Below, one piece after another: positions 32,690-43,472 of a DNA stretch of 64,000 nucleotides. Below the pieces are notes generated by a model, which saw only the letters and a list, made by a program, of their open reading frames with translations, did no database searches and was not told where the DNA came from. Source of the stretch: Notolepis coatsorum (lineage: Eukaryota > Chordata > Actinopteri > Aulopiformes > Paralepididae); NCBI GenBank assembly GCA_963971535.1, contig OZ020598.1:95359315-95423314 (forward strand), in the 5' to 3' direction. Position numbers and translations under genes: made by a program. Every line of letters starts with the position of its first letter. Position 1 is the stretch's first letter.

Positions 32690-32775
32690 CTTTTTTCCCC
32701 CTCTTCATGAAAGTCACCGTTGGCCTAGTCACATTGTTTATTGAACAAAAATACAACCTGCAAGTTGGCCTTTAA
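32690..32775 (+). mobile_element. Truncated copy of the 4361-4523 hAT-like MITE
   Basis: CCCCCTCTTCATGAAAGTCA through AACCTGCAAGTTGGCCTTTA matches the right half of the 163-bp MITE with one difference. The left inverted repeat is missing. Its terminal TTTAA supplies the TTAA at which the next piggyBac-like element is inserted. Confidence 0.85.
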
Positions 32776-33409
32776 CACTTTGAGCGCCACGCCGGGTTTT
32801 CCTTTTTACCCGCTGAATGCCACCATCGGCGCCAATGTTAACGTTAATATCGCCTAATCTATGTTTTAAATTATGGCTATGTGTCTAATCTGCCCATCGC
32901 ATTATCAAAGACTATTTTCCAGTCAGTGCTGTCAAGGCAGATTGTTTTTTTATCGCGTCATTTCCGTTTCAGAGCATTTAGAAAAGCACCCGTTTTCAGA
33001 TAAAAAACAGCCCATTCTGGACCATTCTATGAAAAGCGTCCTTTACTGGAATATTCCACAACGTTGATATAGAACTCCATGATCAGCGGGGCTCAGACGC
33101 TCCAGAATGAACTGTGGTAACCCCGGCTGGATCAGTGGACTGGAAAATGTGGAGTACCGGATTTTTTTCCCCATCCATTTTCATTGAGTCCATTCCAAAA
33201 TCCCTTATGTCATCTGAAAGACGATAGGGGGCGCTTTTTTCCACATATAATCTCCGGCGGAGCTCGTGTATACTCGGGTAGGCTTGCGTGATGCAATATG
33301 ATTTCAGATCGCTAAAAAAGAAAAAAAAAATCCGAGAAATCTCGTGAGTGGCTTTCAACCACATAAAAATAAACCCGAGATATCTCGTGAGTGGCACTCA
33401 AAGTGTTAA
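32772..33409 (-). mobile_element. piggyBac-like element (group B), reversed
   Basis: The ends are TTAACACTTTGAGCGCCACG and, reverse-complemented, TTAACACTTTGAGTGCCACT, with TTAA at 32772-32775 and 33406-33409. The interior is the reverse complement of the 30993-31881 type (AGATTGTTTTTTTATCGC, then CATCCATTTTCATTGAGTCC). About 638 bp. Confidence 0.85.
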
Positions 33410-33410
33410 G

Positions 33411-33700
33411 TAGTTTATGAAACTGCCATGTTTGTACTTAGTACTTCTTAGACTACTTGCACAACTACCTTTACTGTGCACTTTGAGTAATTTGATTTTC
33501 AAAGTCCTCTCCATAGAACAAGAAAGTATTTTCGACTAACATTGATGTGGGATAAAAAGCATTTCTTCCATAAGTAGTTTATGAAACTGCCATGTTTGTA
33601 CTTAGTACTTCTTAGACTACTTGCACAAATAATATGAACTACTTTTACTGTGTACTTTGAGTTTCAAAGTCCTCTCCATAGAACAAGAAAGCATTTTCAT
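33411..33700. repeat. 164-bp tandem duplication
   Basis: TAGTTTATGAAACTGCCATG occurs at 33411 and 33575, and both copies continue with TGTACTTAGTACTTCTTAGA and CAAAGTCCTCTCCATAGAAC. The second is slightly shorter. No gene. Confidence 0.85.
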
Positions 33701-33993
33701 TCACTCACTCATTCAAAAGGGTTCAAGTATCTCGTCCGGCTCCAGCGTCTCGCACAGCTCCATCAAGACAGGTCTTGGCAGCCTGAAGTAGAGCTGCCGC
33801 AGTTACCGCATTATCGCGGTATTGCTATCACGCTCACCACAGAGTCAAGCTGATCACCGCATCACCATTTTTATAATTGTGTATAGGCTATTTTCTTCAC
33901 GCCATGTGTTCGACTCGCAGTTAACATTCTGATTGAACCCCAGAACATGCTTTGCTGCAACAGAAGGTTTTCGCTTTGAATTCTGCTAAGAAC

Positions 33994-34260
33994 ATGGATC
34001 TTGTAGCGAAACCCAATGTTACTTCACCTGTTTGGGAACACTTTGGCTTTGAGCCTGATGAAGAGGGAAAGCCAAAGAATTTAGATGAGGCAGTGTGCCG
34101 CATTTGCAGCAAGAAAATAAACGTGATGCAAGGAAACACGACAAATCTTGCCTCGCATCTTAGCACCACTCATCATCCGGTATACGATGCAATGAAAGGC
34201 ACCCCATCTACCTCGGGAGGTACCGGCTTATGGAAGCAAAGGAGTGACAGAAGTATTTGA
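33994..34260 (+). CDS. BED zinc-finger fragment of a ZBED/hAT gene
   Basis: The 88-codon frame from the ATG at 33994 reads MDLVAKPNVTSPVWEHFGFE and holds a BED finger, AVCRICSKKINVMQGN followed by LASHLSTTHH (C-x2-C ... H-x4-H with neighbouring His). BED fingers bind DNA at the N terminus of hAT transposases. The DDE part is not nearby; the 4.7-7.0 kb gene lacks exactly this domain but is 27 kb away. A GT (GGGAGGTACC) near 34215 could be a splice donor. A single exon relic. Confidence 0.7.
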   Translation: MDLVAKPNVTSPVWEHFGFEPDEEGKPKNLDEAVCRICSKKINVMQGNTTNLASHLSTTHHPVYDAMKGTPSTSGGTGLWKQRSDRSI

Positions 34261-35454
34261 ATTTAATCAGACACCGAATTTATAGCATTGAAAATAATTA
34301 CTTTGAAATCATGTATCTGAATTTTTTCAGACACCGAATTTATAGCATTGCAAATAATTACTTTGAAAATCATGTATCTGAATTTGTTTGTTCAGAATTT
34401 ACCTATGTGGGGAAAAAATGCATAATCGAATGCATAATTTCTCTGTTCAAAATTCTATGTCAAAAATTGCGATGCAGCATCATCCGGGCTACCCAGACAG
34501 GAAGCAATCGAGCCTGAATGCAATCAAACTGACTTCTGGCCATCACTGCACGGCTTTGTCAGTCATGTGATCACAACAACCCAGCTAGCCGGGCTCCGGT
34601 AATTAGTCAGTTAGTTCTGTGTTCCCTGTTGCAATAAACGTTCAACAAAACGGTATCTTATTACCGCTTTCCTCCCAACGACAAAGAGAAGAGAAGGTGC
34701 CTGAAGTTGATATTAACAGGTAGGCTAATGGCAGGCTAGGCTAACATTAGGTACTACTACTAGTTAGGTAACGTTACTGTAGCTAGAATCCAAATCGAAA
34801 ATCAAGAATCCAAATCGAAAGTCTTATATAAGGTTATGAAATGAACAAGAATGTGATAAAATATGTAATAAAAACGGAGCTCAACGCATACATTTGATCT
34901 AGAAATCTGTTTGTTGTCCCCTAACTGTTATACGAAGATGGCCGGCGGTCTCGTGACGACCAGAATACAAACCATTACCTGTTATTGTTAAGTCGCTATC
35001 TTGTGATAGTAACATGGTCGTGGTGGGAATTACCTCTAAATTAAAGTATTTTTGGATAACACAACACAGTAATAAGAAGGATGGCAAGTGTATGATGGCA
35101 TGTACAATAATGCTGTATATACCTTTGTATATTTATTCTTAATGTACTGTATATATATCCACATGTCTGTAAATAACTGCATATAATCCTTTTACATATC
35201 TGTAGATACTACTATATCTGTACATATCCCTTACTAGTTACGCTGCTGGCCAGTATGACTACCATAGTGTCTTTATACCTGTATCAATGTACATAATAAT
35301 ACTACAACTCTGTACATACATCTGATTAGCATTATTACTCCGTAGTACTGATTTATGTTTTAAACAATATAATGCATTTTTTTGTTTTATTTGTCACATA
35401 AGGTACATGTACATTACAGTGAAACACTTGGTTCTGTATGAGCCTCCTGAGATA
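34261..35454. other. Unassigned AT-rich region
   Basis: No supported gene. It holds a two-copy 65-bp repeat (34260-34385, unit containing CAGACACCGAATTTATAGCA) and, at 34650-34685, the word CGGTATCTTATTACCGCTTT, also present at 42567-42590. Part of 35090-35440 looks like LINE 3' UTR style sequence, but I cannot name it. Confidence 0.35.
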
Positions 35455-36385
35455 CTCGTTATTGCCCGCCAATCTAATAACGCCAACAACGAGTTTACTC
35501 GTTTTTATAATAGTTATTTCCTTTATTCGCTATTGGCATTCATAATTCATCCAGCAAGGCTGTGGGAGACTCTGGACTCTGTCTGATATTGCAACGCCTC
35601 AATACCGCCGCCTGGTGGATTTCGGGCAACTTGCACTCCACTCTAAACCGGATGTGGCGCTCTGTGCATCGGGGAAAATGTTCCGGGCAGAGCTATCTTG
35701 TTACGTGGATCCAGGTAAACACCTCGAGTGCATTGGATCGCTTTCGAGATGCAAGAATCAATATGCTTTCGGCGTTTATTGCGTTGTACAGACGGAAAAT
35801 GGATCTACCAGATCGAAATCAAATAATTGGAATAATTTTTCACCAGACTCATCGGCCACAGGTAAGAGGAATCTCAGGTTAATTCCAGCTCGATTGTCCA
35901 TTTATTTCATTGCAATCAATCTGATCAACGTATGATGTCGTAATAAAGAAAGCCGTTACTGACAATCAAGGAATCATAAACGACCCCCCCCCCCCCCCCT
36001 CCTTCACGCATGATGGAGCATAATGTATACCGATCATATGCATTTGAATTTTTTAATATAGCATGTATAGGAACGAAACGGCGATCGATTATGTATAATA
36101 TGCGTCGGGGCCTATAACTCGCATTCTAGGAATTACTGCTCTACACTCTAAGAACATACTTATATTCACGACGGTATTAACACAACAATGTATGAATGGA
36201 AAAATATAACGTTCCCACATCCGGAACGATAGATACCCGATGTTGAATGGGCCATAGTAATGTCGATATACCTATAATATTTAAAAAGTTATAGCCCTGC
36301 AAAGAAGGTGAGCGACTCCAAAGGCTTACAGCACTGGCAGAGAGTGGTATAAGATGGGCAAACTGCGTGGCAGACAATGTGTTAA
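35455..36385 (+). mobile_element. piggyBac-like element (group A), left end missing
   Basis: Similarity to 39715-41646 starts at CGTTATTGCCCGCCA and runs to the TTAA at 36382-36385. It has the CATCGGCCACAGGTAAGAGG segment at about 35850, poly-C at 35985-36000 and the GCCCTGCAAAGAAGG segment at 36292. The first tens of bases, including the terminus, are absent. Confidence 0.75.
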
Positions 36386-36399
36386 ATACTCCGGCGAGC

Positions 36400-37478
36400 C
36401 AAGCGGTCACCATCATACATCTGTGAGTTGGTGTGATGAGAATTACTTGGACCTCAATGTCTCTAAGACTAAGGACATGATAATTGACTTCAGACACAAC
36501 CCCGATCATCAAGCCAGTGTAGCTAGTGTAATTCACGATGAGGACGTCCAGATTGTTGAATCGTACAAATACCTGGGAACTGTGTTTGACTGTAAACTGA
36601 AGTTCAACTTAAATACAGTCTATTGTTAAAAAAAGGTCAGCAGAGGATCTACCTGCTGAGAAAGCTGAACTCTTTTAATGTTAGTGCGAAGATCCTGAGC
36701 ACTTTTTATAGTTATTTTATTGAAAGCCTCCTAACTTTTTCTTTTATCTGCTGGTTCAGTGGCCTAGAGATAGGAACAGCCTACTGTACATAGTGAAAGT
36801 GTGCTCCAAAATAATTGGAGTAAAACAGAGAGACCTATGTTATCTGCTGGTTCAGTGGCATGTCTATTAAAGATAGGAACAGCCTACAGTATAGTGAAAG
36901 TGTGCTCCAAAATAATTAGAGTAAAACAGAGAGACCTATGTTCTCTCAGGACGGACCAGTTGGTCAAGAAGGGGACAAGCATCACTAATCAAATCAAATT
37001 TATTTATAAGGCCCGACAACACACGTTAATGTCCCCATGGGCCGTACAAGTCTTCTTTAAACAAGTCAAGAAGAAAACATAATAAGTCAAGAACAGAACA
37101 AGAACACCATAAGGTCCAACAAATTTAAAATAAATGCAAATAAATGAAAGAATCAACCCCTCCATGCTCTGTCTCAGCGGTTTTCACTGTTTCCTTCTGG
37201 CCGCCGTTATGACGTCCCACCAAGTAGGACCAAACGCTACACCAAATATTTTGTCCCCTCGGCTATCAGACTTTTAAACACAGACAGTAGTGATTTTAAG
37301 TAGCCTTTTGCACTTGGTTGTCTGTTTTTACTTTTACTTTGCTGGATTGTGTATCACATGGAGTGTTTCTCTTTTTTGCCGTGCTGTCGTTGAGATGTTT
37401 TGTTGTTTGTTTGTCTTTGTTGCTTGTGGCGTATGAATTGCCCCACGCGGGATCAATAAAGTTGTCTGAATCTGAATA
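36400..37478 (+). mobile_element. LINE, C-terminal RT part and 3' end
   Basis: Translation reads WCDENYLDLNVSKTKDMIID, then IVESYKYLGTVFDCKLKFN and GQQRIYLLRKLNSFNVSAKI, the region after the RT catalytic box. A segment containing GAAAGTGTGCTCCAAAATAAT is duplicated in tandem (36795 and 36895). The 3' end is ATCAATAAAGTTGTCTGAATC with a TCTGAA repeat. An L2 3' fragment interrupts it at 36990-37150. Confidence 0.75.
36990..37150 (-). mobile_element. L2-type LINE 3' end, antisense fragment
   Basis: GGCCCGACAACACACGTTAA, CCCCATGGGCCGTACA and TCTTCTTTAAACAAGTCAAG match the 3' end of the antisense LINE at 50228-52375. The tail (AAATC)n is at the left. A short AATCA flanks both sides. Confidence 0.8.
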
Positions 37479-37821
37479 TGCAATGCTGGAGAACGTGGCA
37501 CGGACCTCCACGAGCAGTATTTGGAATGGCGATCAGATAATTGGATACTTTTTTTTAGAATTTCTTGGGATTACTAAGAATCACCAAAACTATACTCATA
37601 TTCAAAAAGGTATAAAACGGAAATGTACGGATGAAAAGATTATCTGTTTCATGCATGTTGACTGGAAGCAACTCACTGACAATTGACGGTGTTATTACAC
37701 CCATAGCTATAATATAAGATATATTTTAAGCACTCGCAAGTGAACAAAGCGCCCTATTGACTTACAGCACTGGCGTTCTATACAGAAGTTAAACAGCGAC
37801 CACTGGCCGTGAATGTGTTAA
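37479..37821 (+). mobile_element. piggyBac-like fragment (group C), 3' part
   Basis: It starts ATGCAATGCTGGAGAACGTG, contains GGAATGGCGATCAGATAATT and ends GGCCGTGAATGTGTTAA with TTAA at 37818-37821. A shorter relative is at 42612-42720. Confidence 0.65.
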
Positions 37822-37984
37822 AGTTACCCATTGGAATTGATTGAGAGAGGGTGGGGAAAAACATGAGAATAAAATAAATAAATAAAAAAATGGTAGGAAA
37901 CACAAAACACCAGTATAAAATAACTGGATAAAAATCCCAAAATAACCACCACTGCCTAGCAGTTGAAAACAAGAGAAAGAAAAC

Positions 37985-38262
37985 CATAGAATCATGAGCT
38001 GGGGACTCTCCTCTACTGTTGAGGGGAAAACATGAAATGGACAAGCATCCGAACACAGTCAACCAAACCTACTTCAAGGCACTGCACACCTGACACCAAT
38101 CAGGTGGCAATCAAGCCCATACACCTGCCATGCCGCATGGCAATTAACTGCAGAGGCCAGTGATTGACAGCTGTCCCTCATAGAAAGACGAAATAAAGCC
38201 AAAGCACCTTATAATAAACTAAAATAAAAACCCACATAAACCGTGAACCATCACACCATCAG
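37985..38262 (-). repeat. Dispersed repeat X, copy 2
   Basis: Reverse complement of 12868-13155, for example AAAACATGAAATGGACAAGC, CACCTGACACCAATCAGGTG and AAAACCCACATAAACCGTGA. In this copy the similarity-free extension runs on to the piggyBac-like end at 37821. Class unknown. Confidence 0.75.
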
Positions 38263-38264
38263 AA

Positions 38265-39714
38265 TCGTACAGAATAGTAGCTACAGCGTGGAAAATATAA
38301 CAAAGGAATGGCAACTTGTAGCGCTTCTACACAATGTTACAACAAAGTGTTTTACGAAGAGGCCTCACTTCCTTTTCTTTTTTAGGCAGATCGATTTTTC
38401 TTCTATAGAGATTTCATTGCGGGGGACCGTAAATAACCCATTATTGGTATTTTATTCAAATTCAAAAGGGGTAGGTAGTACCAACATACCAATTCTATGA
38501 ACTGGATTACATTTAGCAACAAATACGATGGAAACTAATACTATACCTACAAAAATAAAGTAAAATGCTATCCCCGCCGGGGCGGGATACACAAGCATGT
38601 AAATCACAACAAACTAATCTGTATAATAGGCATCAAAACGAAATATCAAAATAAGGTTTTTGTTTTCTAGTCGCCTATAAAACCACCAACTCTTAGCTAT
38701 AGGCTACTTTTTATTTACACAGAACGTCCAATAATGAGGCATAAAACTAAACCGGTGCAAGCTTGCACACTATACTGTACGGGTAAAACTTGAAACTGAA
38801 CCATCCCTATAGGGAGGTGTGGGAGGTGTAGTGGTTATGTCATTGCCGTTTTTCGTGTTCCACCCTCTGTCCAACGCAATGTATTTCCCCATTGCCTATT
38901 TCTAAATTGTCTCGTTTAAAACAAATAAAGCATTAACATTTGCATGGTGTACCTTTCTGTGCTTATTCATCCACAATCTATAGCTCAACATGAACCTATT
39001 CGCAATTAATCGTAACATAAAATCGCATTTCAACCAAAAATGCTTAAACAATAATGTTAGTGATAGAAGGGAACTCATTTTGTGCAAAAATGGAAAGCTT
39101 TTCAATTTCCATGCGGCAGAATTGTTACAATAGCCGATAATCCATTTTTCCAATGATAAATCCCTATACGGGTGGAACAACCAGTGACGTCAGACTACAC
39201 CGCCCTATTGCATTTGAATGTTTATAATGAGTTCTGCACTTCCCTTTGAGACTAATTTAAATTAAACTAAATGCCATTTGATTGGATTTACACGTCATTT
39301 GTTAATTTACACAAATGTCAATCCCATATAAAAGTGATTGACAGAGCTTGAGTGCAAAACACGTCATAGTACGCAACCTAATGGCCTATGGGGGTACATT
39401 TCTATAAAAAATAAACAAACGCAAAAGTAGAATCCACAATTGTAAAAATGATAAAACAATCCACACACACCTCAATTTGTGTTTCGTAAATCATAAGGAC
39501 ACACTTGATCTGCTTAGATTTACATACGGAATTCCAAGGACACGCTTGATCAGCTTGGAGTTCCGTACGGAATTTCTTTACAAATATTTCGCTGTTTTTC
39601 CTTGTGTGGATTCGTGTGTGAAGCTTCTTCTTCTTCAGCGCTACCAAACACGGCCCGATGTGTGTTCGGCTCATGAGCTCTACAAGTGGCCAAAATCGCA
39701 CATTATATTTAGCC
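38265..39714. other. Unassigned region, no gene seen
   Basis: AT-rich and without recognisable protein similarity. At 39520-39580 a near-palindromic pair of CTTGATC(T/A)GCTT and a TTCCGTACGGAA palindrome occur. Short frames (for example 39180-38902 minus) show no domain. Confidence 0.3.
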
Positions 39715-41646
39715 TTAACACATTGTGCGCCATAAACAGCGTAAGTCGTTATTGCCCGCCATGCGTTGAACGTCAACAACGGCGTAAATCGTTTTTGGGA
39801 TCAATATAAAAAAATTACGCCATGGCATTCATAATTCATCCAGCCTCCCTGCGGACTGCAACGGCACCCTGTCTGAGATTGCAATGCCTCAATACCGCCG
39901 CCTGGTGGATGGTCGTGGATAGTCGGGCGAGTTACACTCACGTCAAACCGGAAGTGGCTGTCGGTGCATCGAGGAAATCCCTCCGGCAGTCATATCTTGT
40001 TACGGGACTCCAGACAAACACTCGAGTGCATTTGGATCGCTTTCTAAACGCAATAATCTATATGATTTTGGCGTTTATTATGCCATACAAACCGGAAATG
40101 GATCTAGGAGATCGGCGTCAAATAATTGAGATCTTTTTCCTCCAGTCTCATCGGCGAACGGTAAGAGGACACTAACGTTATTTTCAGCCCGATTGTCCAT
40201 TTCCTTGTTTGCAATCAGTCTGATCAATATATCAACCCATACTAAATAAAGCCGTTACTGACGATCAAGGAATTATAAACGACCCCCCCCCCTTTTCTTC
40301 ACGCATGATGAAGCATAATGTATACCGATCATATACATTTGAATTTTTTTATATAGCGTGTATAGGAAAGAAACGCCAATAGATAATCTATCATAATTAT
40401 GCGTCAGGGCCTATAACTAGCGTTTTTGGAATTACAGCAGAAAAGCTTAAAAACATACGTATATTCTAGACCAGGGGTTCCCAAACTTTTCAGGCCGCGA
40501 CCCCCAAATAACGGTGTCAGAGAGCCGTGACCCCCACTATTATAGGGAGGTTAAAACATTTTAAATTTTTTTTAATTTACTTTTTATTTTATTTTTTAAT
40601 AAATGGAAATGTATGGTTGAAACATGTACACGTTCAAACGCACACACACTAATAAGCGTTGGAGGCTTTTAACCAGGGCCGGACTGGGGAAATCATTCAG
40701 GCCAGGAAATATAGTGCAAAATATAGCCCCAGTCAGGCCACTTTTTAAGCAGGGGGTCTGGGGGTCCCCCACCAGGAAATTTCTTGTTACAAAGACTTAA
40801 TTTCCTGCATTCTGGTGCAGGATTTTTTTTTATTTGTACCCTTTAAATGCCAGTGTTTGTGATGGCATCACAAATTATTGTTAAAAAACAGGCTAGCATA
40901 TTATGATTAGCAACAACACTGATTTTGATGGTTGTCTGTTTTTTTGTAATGTCAGATTGAAAATAATACAATCTTTTATTCAACTTCAGCCCTGATCATA
41001 ACACCACATATTCATTTTATAATTCTAACCCTTTAAATGCCAGTGTGTGTGATGTCATATATGTGCAATATATCAAATGCAAAGTAGATTTATATGGGGG
41101 GGATTTTTACAGGCTAGCATGTGTCAATGATTAGCAACAACAGTTTTTTGTAAGGGTCCCGCCTCCGCCAATCACATGCGGCTCCCTTTGTGTGTGTGTG
41201 TGTGAGAGCAAGAGAGCGAGAGAGATAGTTCTCCAACTTGTGTGAGTTGCAGTGATCTCCTGGTTGTTCCCCACCTAGGTTATCTAACTATTGCTGCAAC
41301 TAGAAATACTGGCCTGGCCTGCTTCTAAGTTCAGTGGCCTGACTGCATAATAAATAAATAAAAAAAAGATTTTTAAATCATCTGGCGACCCCCCCCCCCC
41401 GCGACCCCGACTTTGGGAACCCCTGTTCTAGACGGTATTAACACAACAATGTATGAATGAAAAAATATAACGTTCCCACATCCGGAACGATAGATAATCG
41501 ATGTTGAATGGGCCATAGTAATGGCAATATAGCAATAACATTTTAAAAGTTATAGCCCTGCAAAGAAGGTAAACATCTCCATAGGGTTACAGTGCTGGCA
41601 GACTGGGTACAATGATGGGCACAATGCCCGGCGCCCAATGTGTTAA
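39715..41646 (+). mobile_element. piggyBac-like element (group A) with an hAT insertion
   Basis: The ends are TTAACACATTGTGCGCCATA and, reverse-complemented, TTAACACATTGGGCGCC. Group A landmarks are all present: the open segment ending CATCGGCGAACGGTAAGAGG (40150), poly-C (40282-40292) and GCCCTGCAAAGAAGG (41556). An hAT MITE sits at 40472-41425. Without it the element is about 0.98 kb. Confidence 0.85.
40472..41425. mobile_element. hAT MITE, 954 bp
   Basis: Termini CAGGGGTTCCCAAACTTTTC and, reverse-complemented, CAGGGGTTCCCAAAGTCGGG, flanked by the exact 8-bp duplication TTCTAGAC (40464-40471, 41426-41433). No coding region. A word CCCTTTAAATGCCAGTG(T) occurs twice inside (about 40840 and 41030). 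Confidence 0.92.
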
Positions 41647-42548
41647 TAGGGATGACTATGGTGACGTCATAAAATCGTGCAGTGCTGTGTTCCGTGTTTG
41701 CTTTTTAACACAATGGGGACCGGCCACGTATATATACAGGTTTCGAATTCATGCGTTGTGGACCAGAGGCACGTATATAGCCGTGACATTTGTTATTACT
41801 GTTATTGCATTTTAATAACCGGCTCAAGGTCCCCGACCGGCTCTGCAGACCTCTTAGGGGCGCCATCGCTCCACTGCAGTATGCCTTGTGGGCGAATGGA
41901 AAACTTTATTTTTTTCATTCAGTTTCAGTTTTATTGTAGCCGGATCCTGAACCAACACAATGTACTGTGGATTACGTTTCGAATCGTATGGGGAAATGCT
42001 GGGGGGTATCCCACAGGCTCACGGTAAGACCTTTTTCACCTAAATTACAGCCGGATCGGAGCTTGCTGTGAAACGCAAGCAGCCGATCAGTGAATGTGGC
42101 TAGTTACACGGACACTGTTATTGGTAATCAATAATACTAAACGACGTCCCCCGCCCCCCCCCCCCCCCCTCTTTCATCCATACATGCTTTGGGACAGCCC
42201 CGATGATATGCAGTTTGAGTTATTTCTTTAGCATATCTAAAACGGAAATGCCGTTGAATATAACGTTAGCCGCTATTAGCCATTTATCTAGCCTCCCAGA
42301 AAATATATGAGACAAAATCTGCTATAGTGCTCATATTCACAACGCTATAAAATGACAACCTATCGATGCATTTTATTTTTTTTAAGCTATTTTGAAAGGA
42401 CGGTTTATGAACTCAATTGACAATGAGAATGGACAGATAGCAAAACTATAAAGTATAGATATAGTTGTACAAAAAGACACCGGTCTGTTGACAAACCCTG
42501 GTCCTCAACCACTATATTAGACACAGCCCAGCGGTCGCCAAAGTGTTA
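41647..42548 (+). mobile_element. piggyBac-like fragment (group C), left limit uncertain
   Basis: The right end reads GCGGTCGCCAAAGTGTTAA (TTAA 42545-42548). It has the same order of landmarks as groups A and B: a CACGGTAAGACC segment near 42020 and a poly-C near 42152-42171. The left end could not be fixed; it abuts the TTAA of the previous element. Confidence 0.5.
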
Positions 42549-42611
42549 AGGAACGATGTCAACAAACCGGTATCTTATTACCGCTTTCCTCCCGATTACC
42601 CCCCCCCTCTC

Positions 42612-42720
42612 CATATGCAATGCTGGAGAACGTGGCACGCCGATCAGATAATTGGATTATTTTTTTTGCATTTTTTGGGATTACTAAAAAAAAATCACCA
42701 AAACTATACTCATATTCACA
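42612..42720 (+). mobile_element. piggyBac-like fragment (group C), short
   Basis: ATGCAATGCTGGAGAACGTG through CCAAAACTATACTCATATTC matches 37482-37605 with a small internal loss, then runs into a CA microsatellite. Confidence 0.65.
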
Positions 42721-43472
42721 CACACACACACACACACACTAGTACACATTGAGAAGGGAATAACAACACAGTGATGGGTGGTAATGAAGCAGCAAGGTGT
42801 CAACACACACACACTCACACACATGCACACACAGCTGTCATGCAGGCAGATAGGGGACCTGGTATCTTATTCGGTAGTGTAGTATGGCCACATACACAGA
42901 GGCACGGCTGTGGGTCGATTCACAAAGCTCTTTCGGCATCATTTCTGGCGCAGGCGGGGTGCTTTGAGGCCGTGCATAATGTGTGGTGTTTACTAAAAGG
43001 ATGGGCTTGGATGAGGCCACTATCTTTGTGTAACGGAGGTCCGTCAGTAATATCCACAGTCACGATGGACGTGTGTTGTGAAGTGACTGTCTATGCTGTC
43101 GCCTACGCTGGGTTCGAAACTCCCTCGGGGCATCGAAATTTAACACAACGCAGAAGGAGTAACATATGATCGAGCACACTTGGGTGAAGGCAAAGTGGGC
43201 TCCTCATGCATAAATGTTTAGGCACATTTGGTATAAAACGCCTGTCGATTGCATACCCGAAGTAAATTGGTCACTATTCTTGAACCACTTATAGCACATG
43301 CATGAGTCTGGTCTCTTTTGAAGGGCAACATTCTGAATCTTCTTCCACAACAGGAATAATCACTCTGAGTGCTAATGTAATAGTTACAGAGGTTTACACT
43401 GAAATAAATGTTTCAATTAGTTTGCAAACAGATGCCTGAAAAAGAGTTTCAGCTGATAGGTATGGGGTCATC
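42721..43472. other. CA-rich and unassigned stretch
   Basis: (CA)n at 42716-42739 and again near 42803-42832. The 132-codon frame at 42771-43169 has no recognisable domain and starts in the repeat. No element ends seen. Confidence 0.35.

Noticed and set aside
33994-34260. BED fragment as the missing first exon of the 4.7-7.0 kb transposase
   Set aside because: 27 kb away with many elements between; no evidence that they belong to the same gene.
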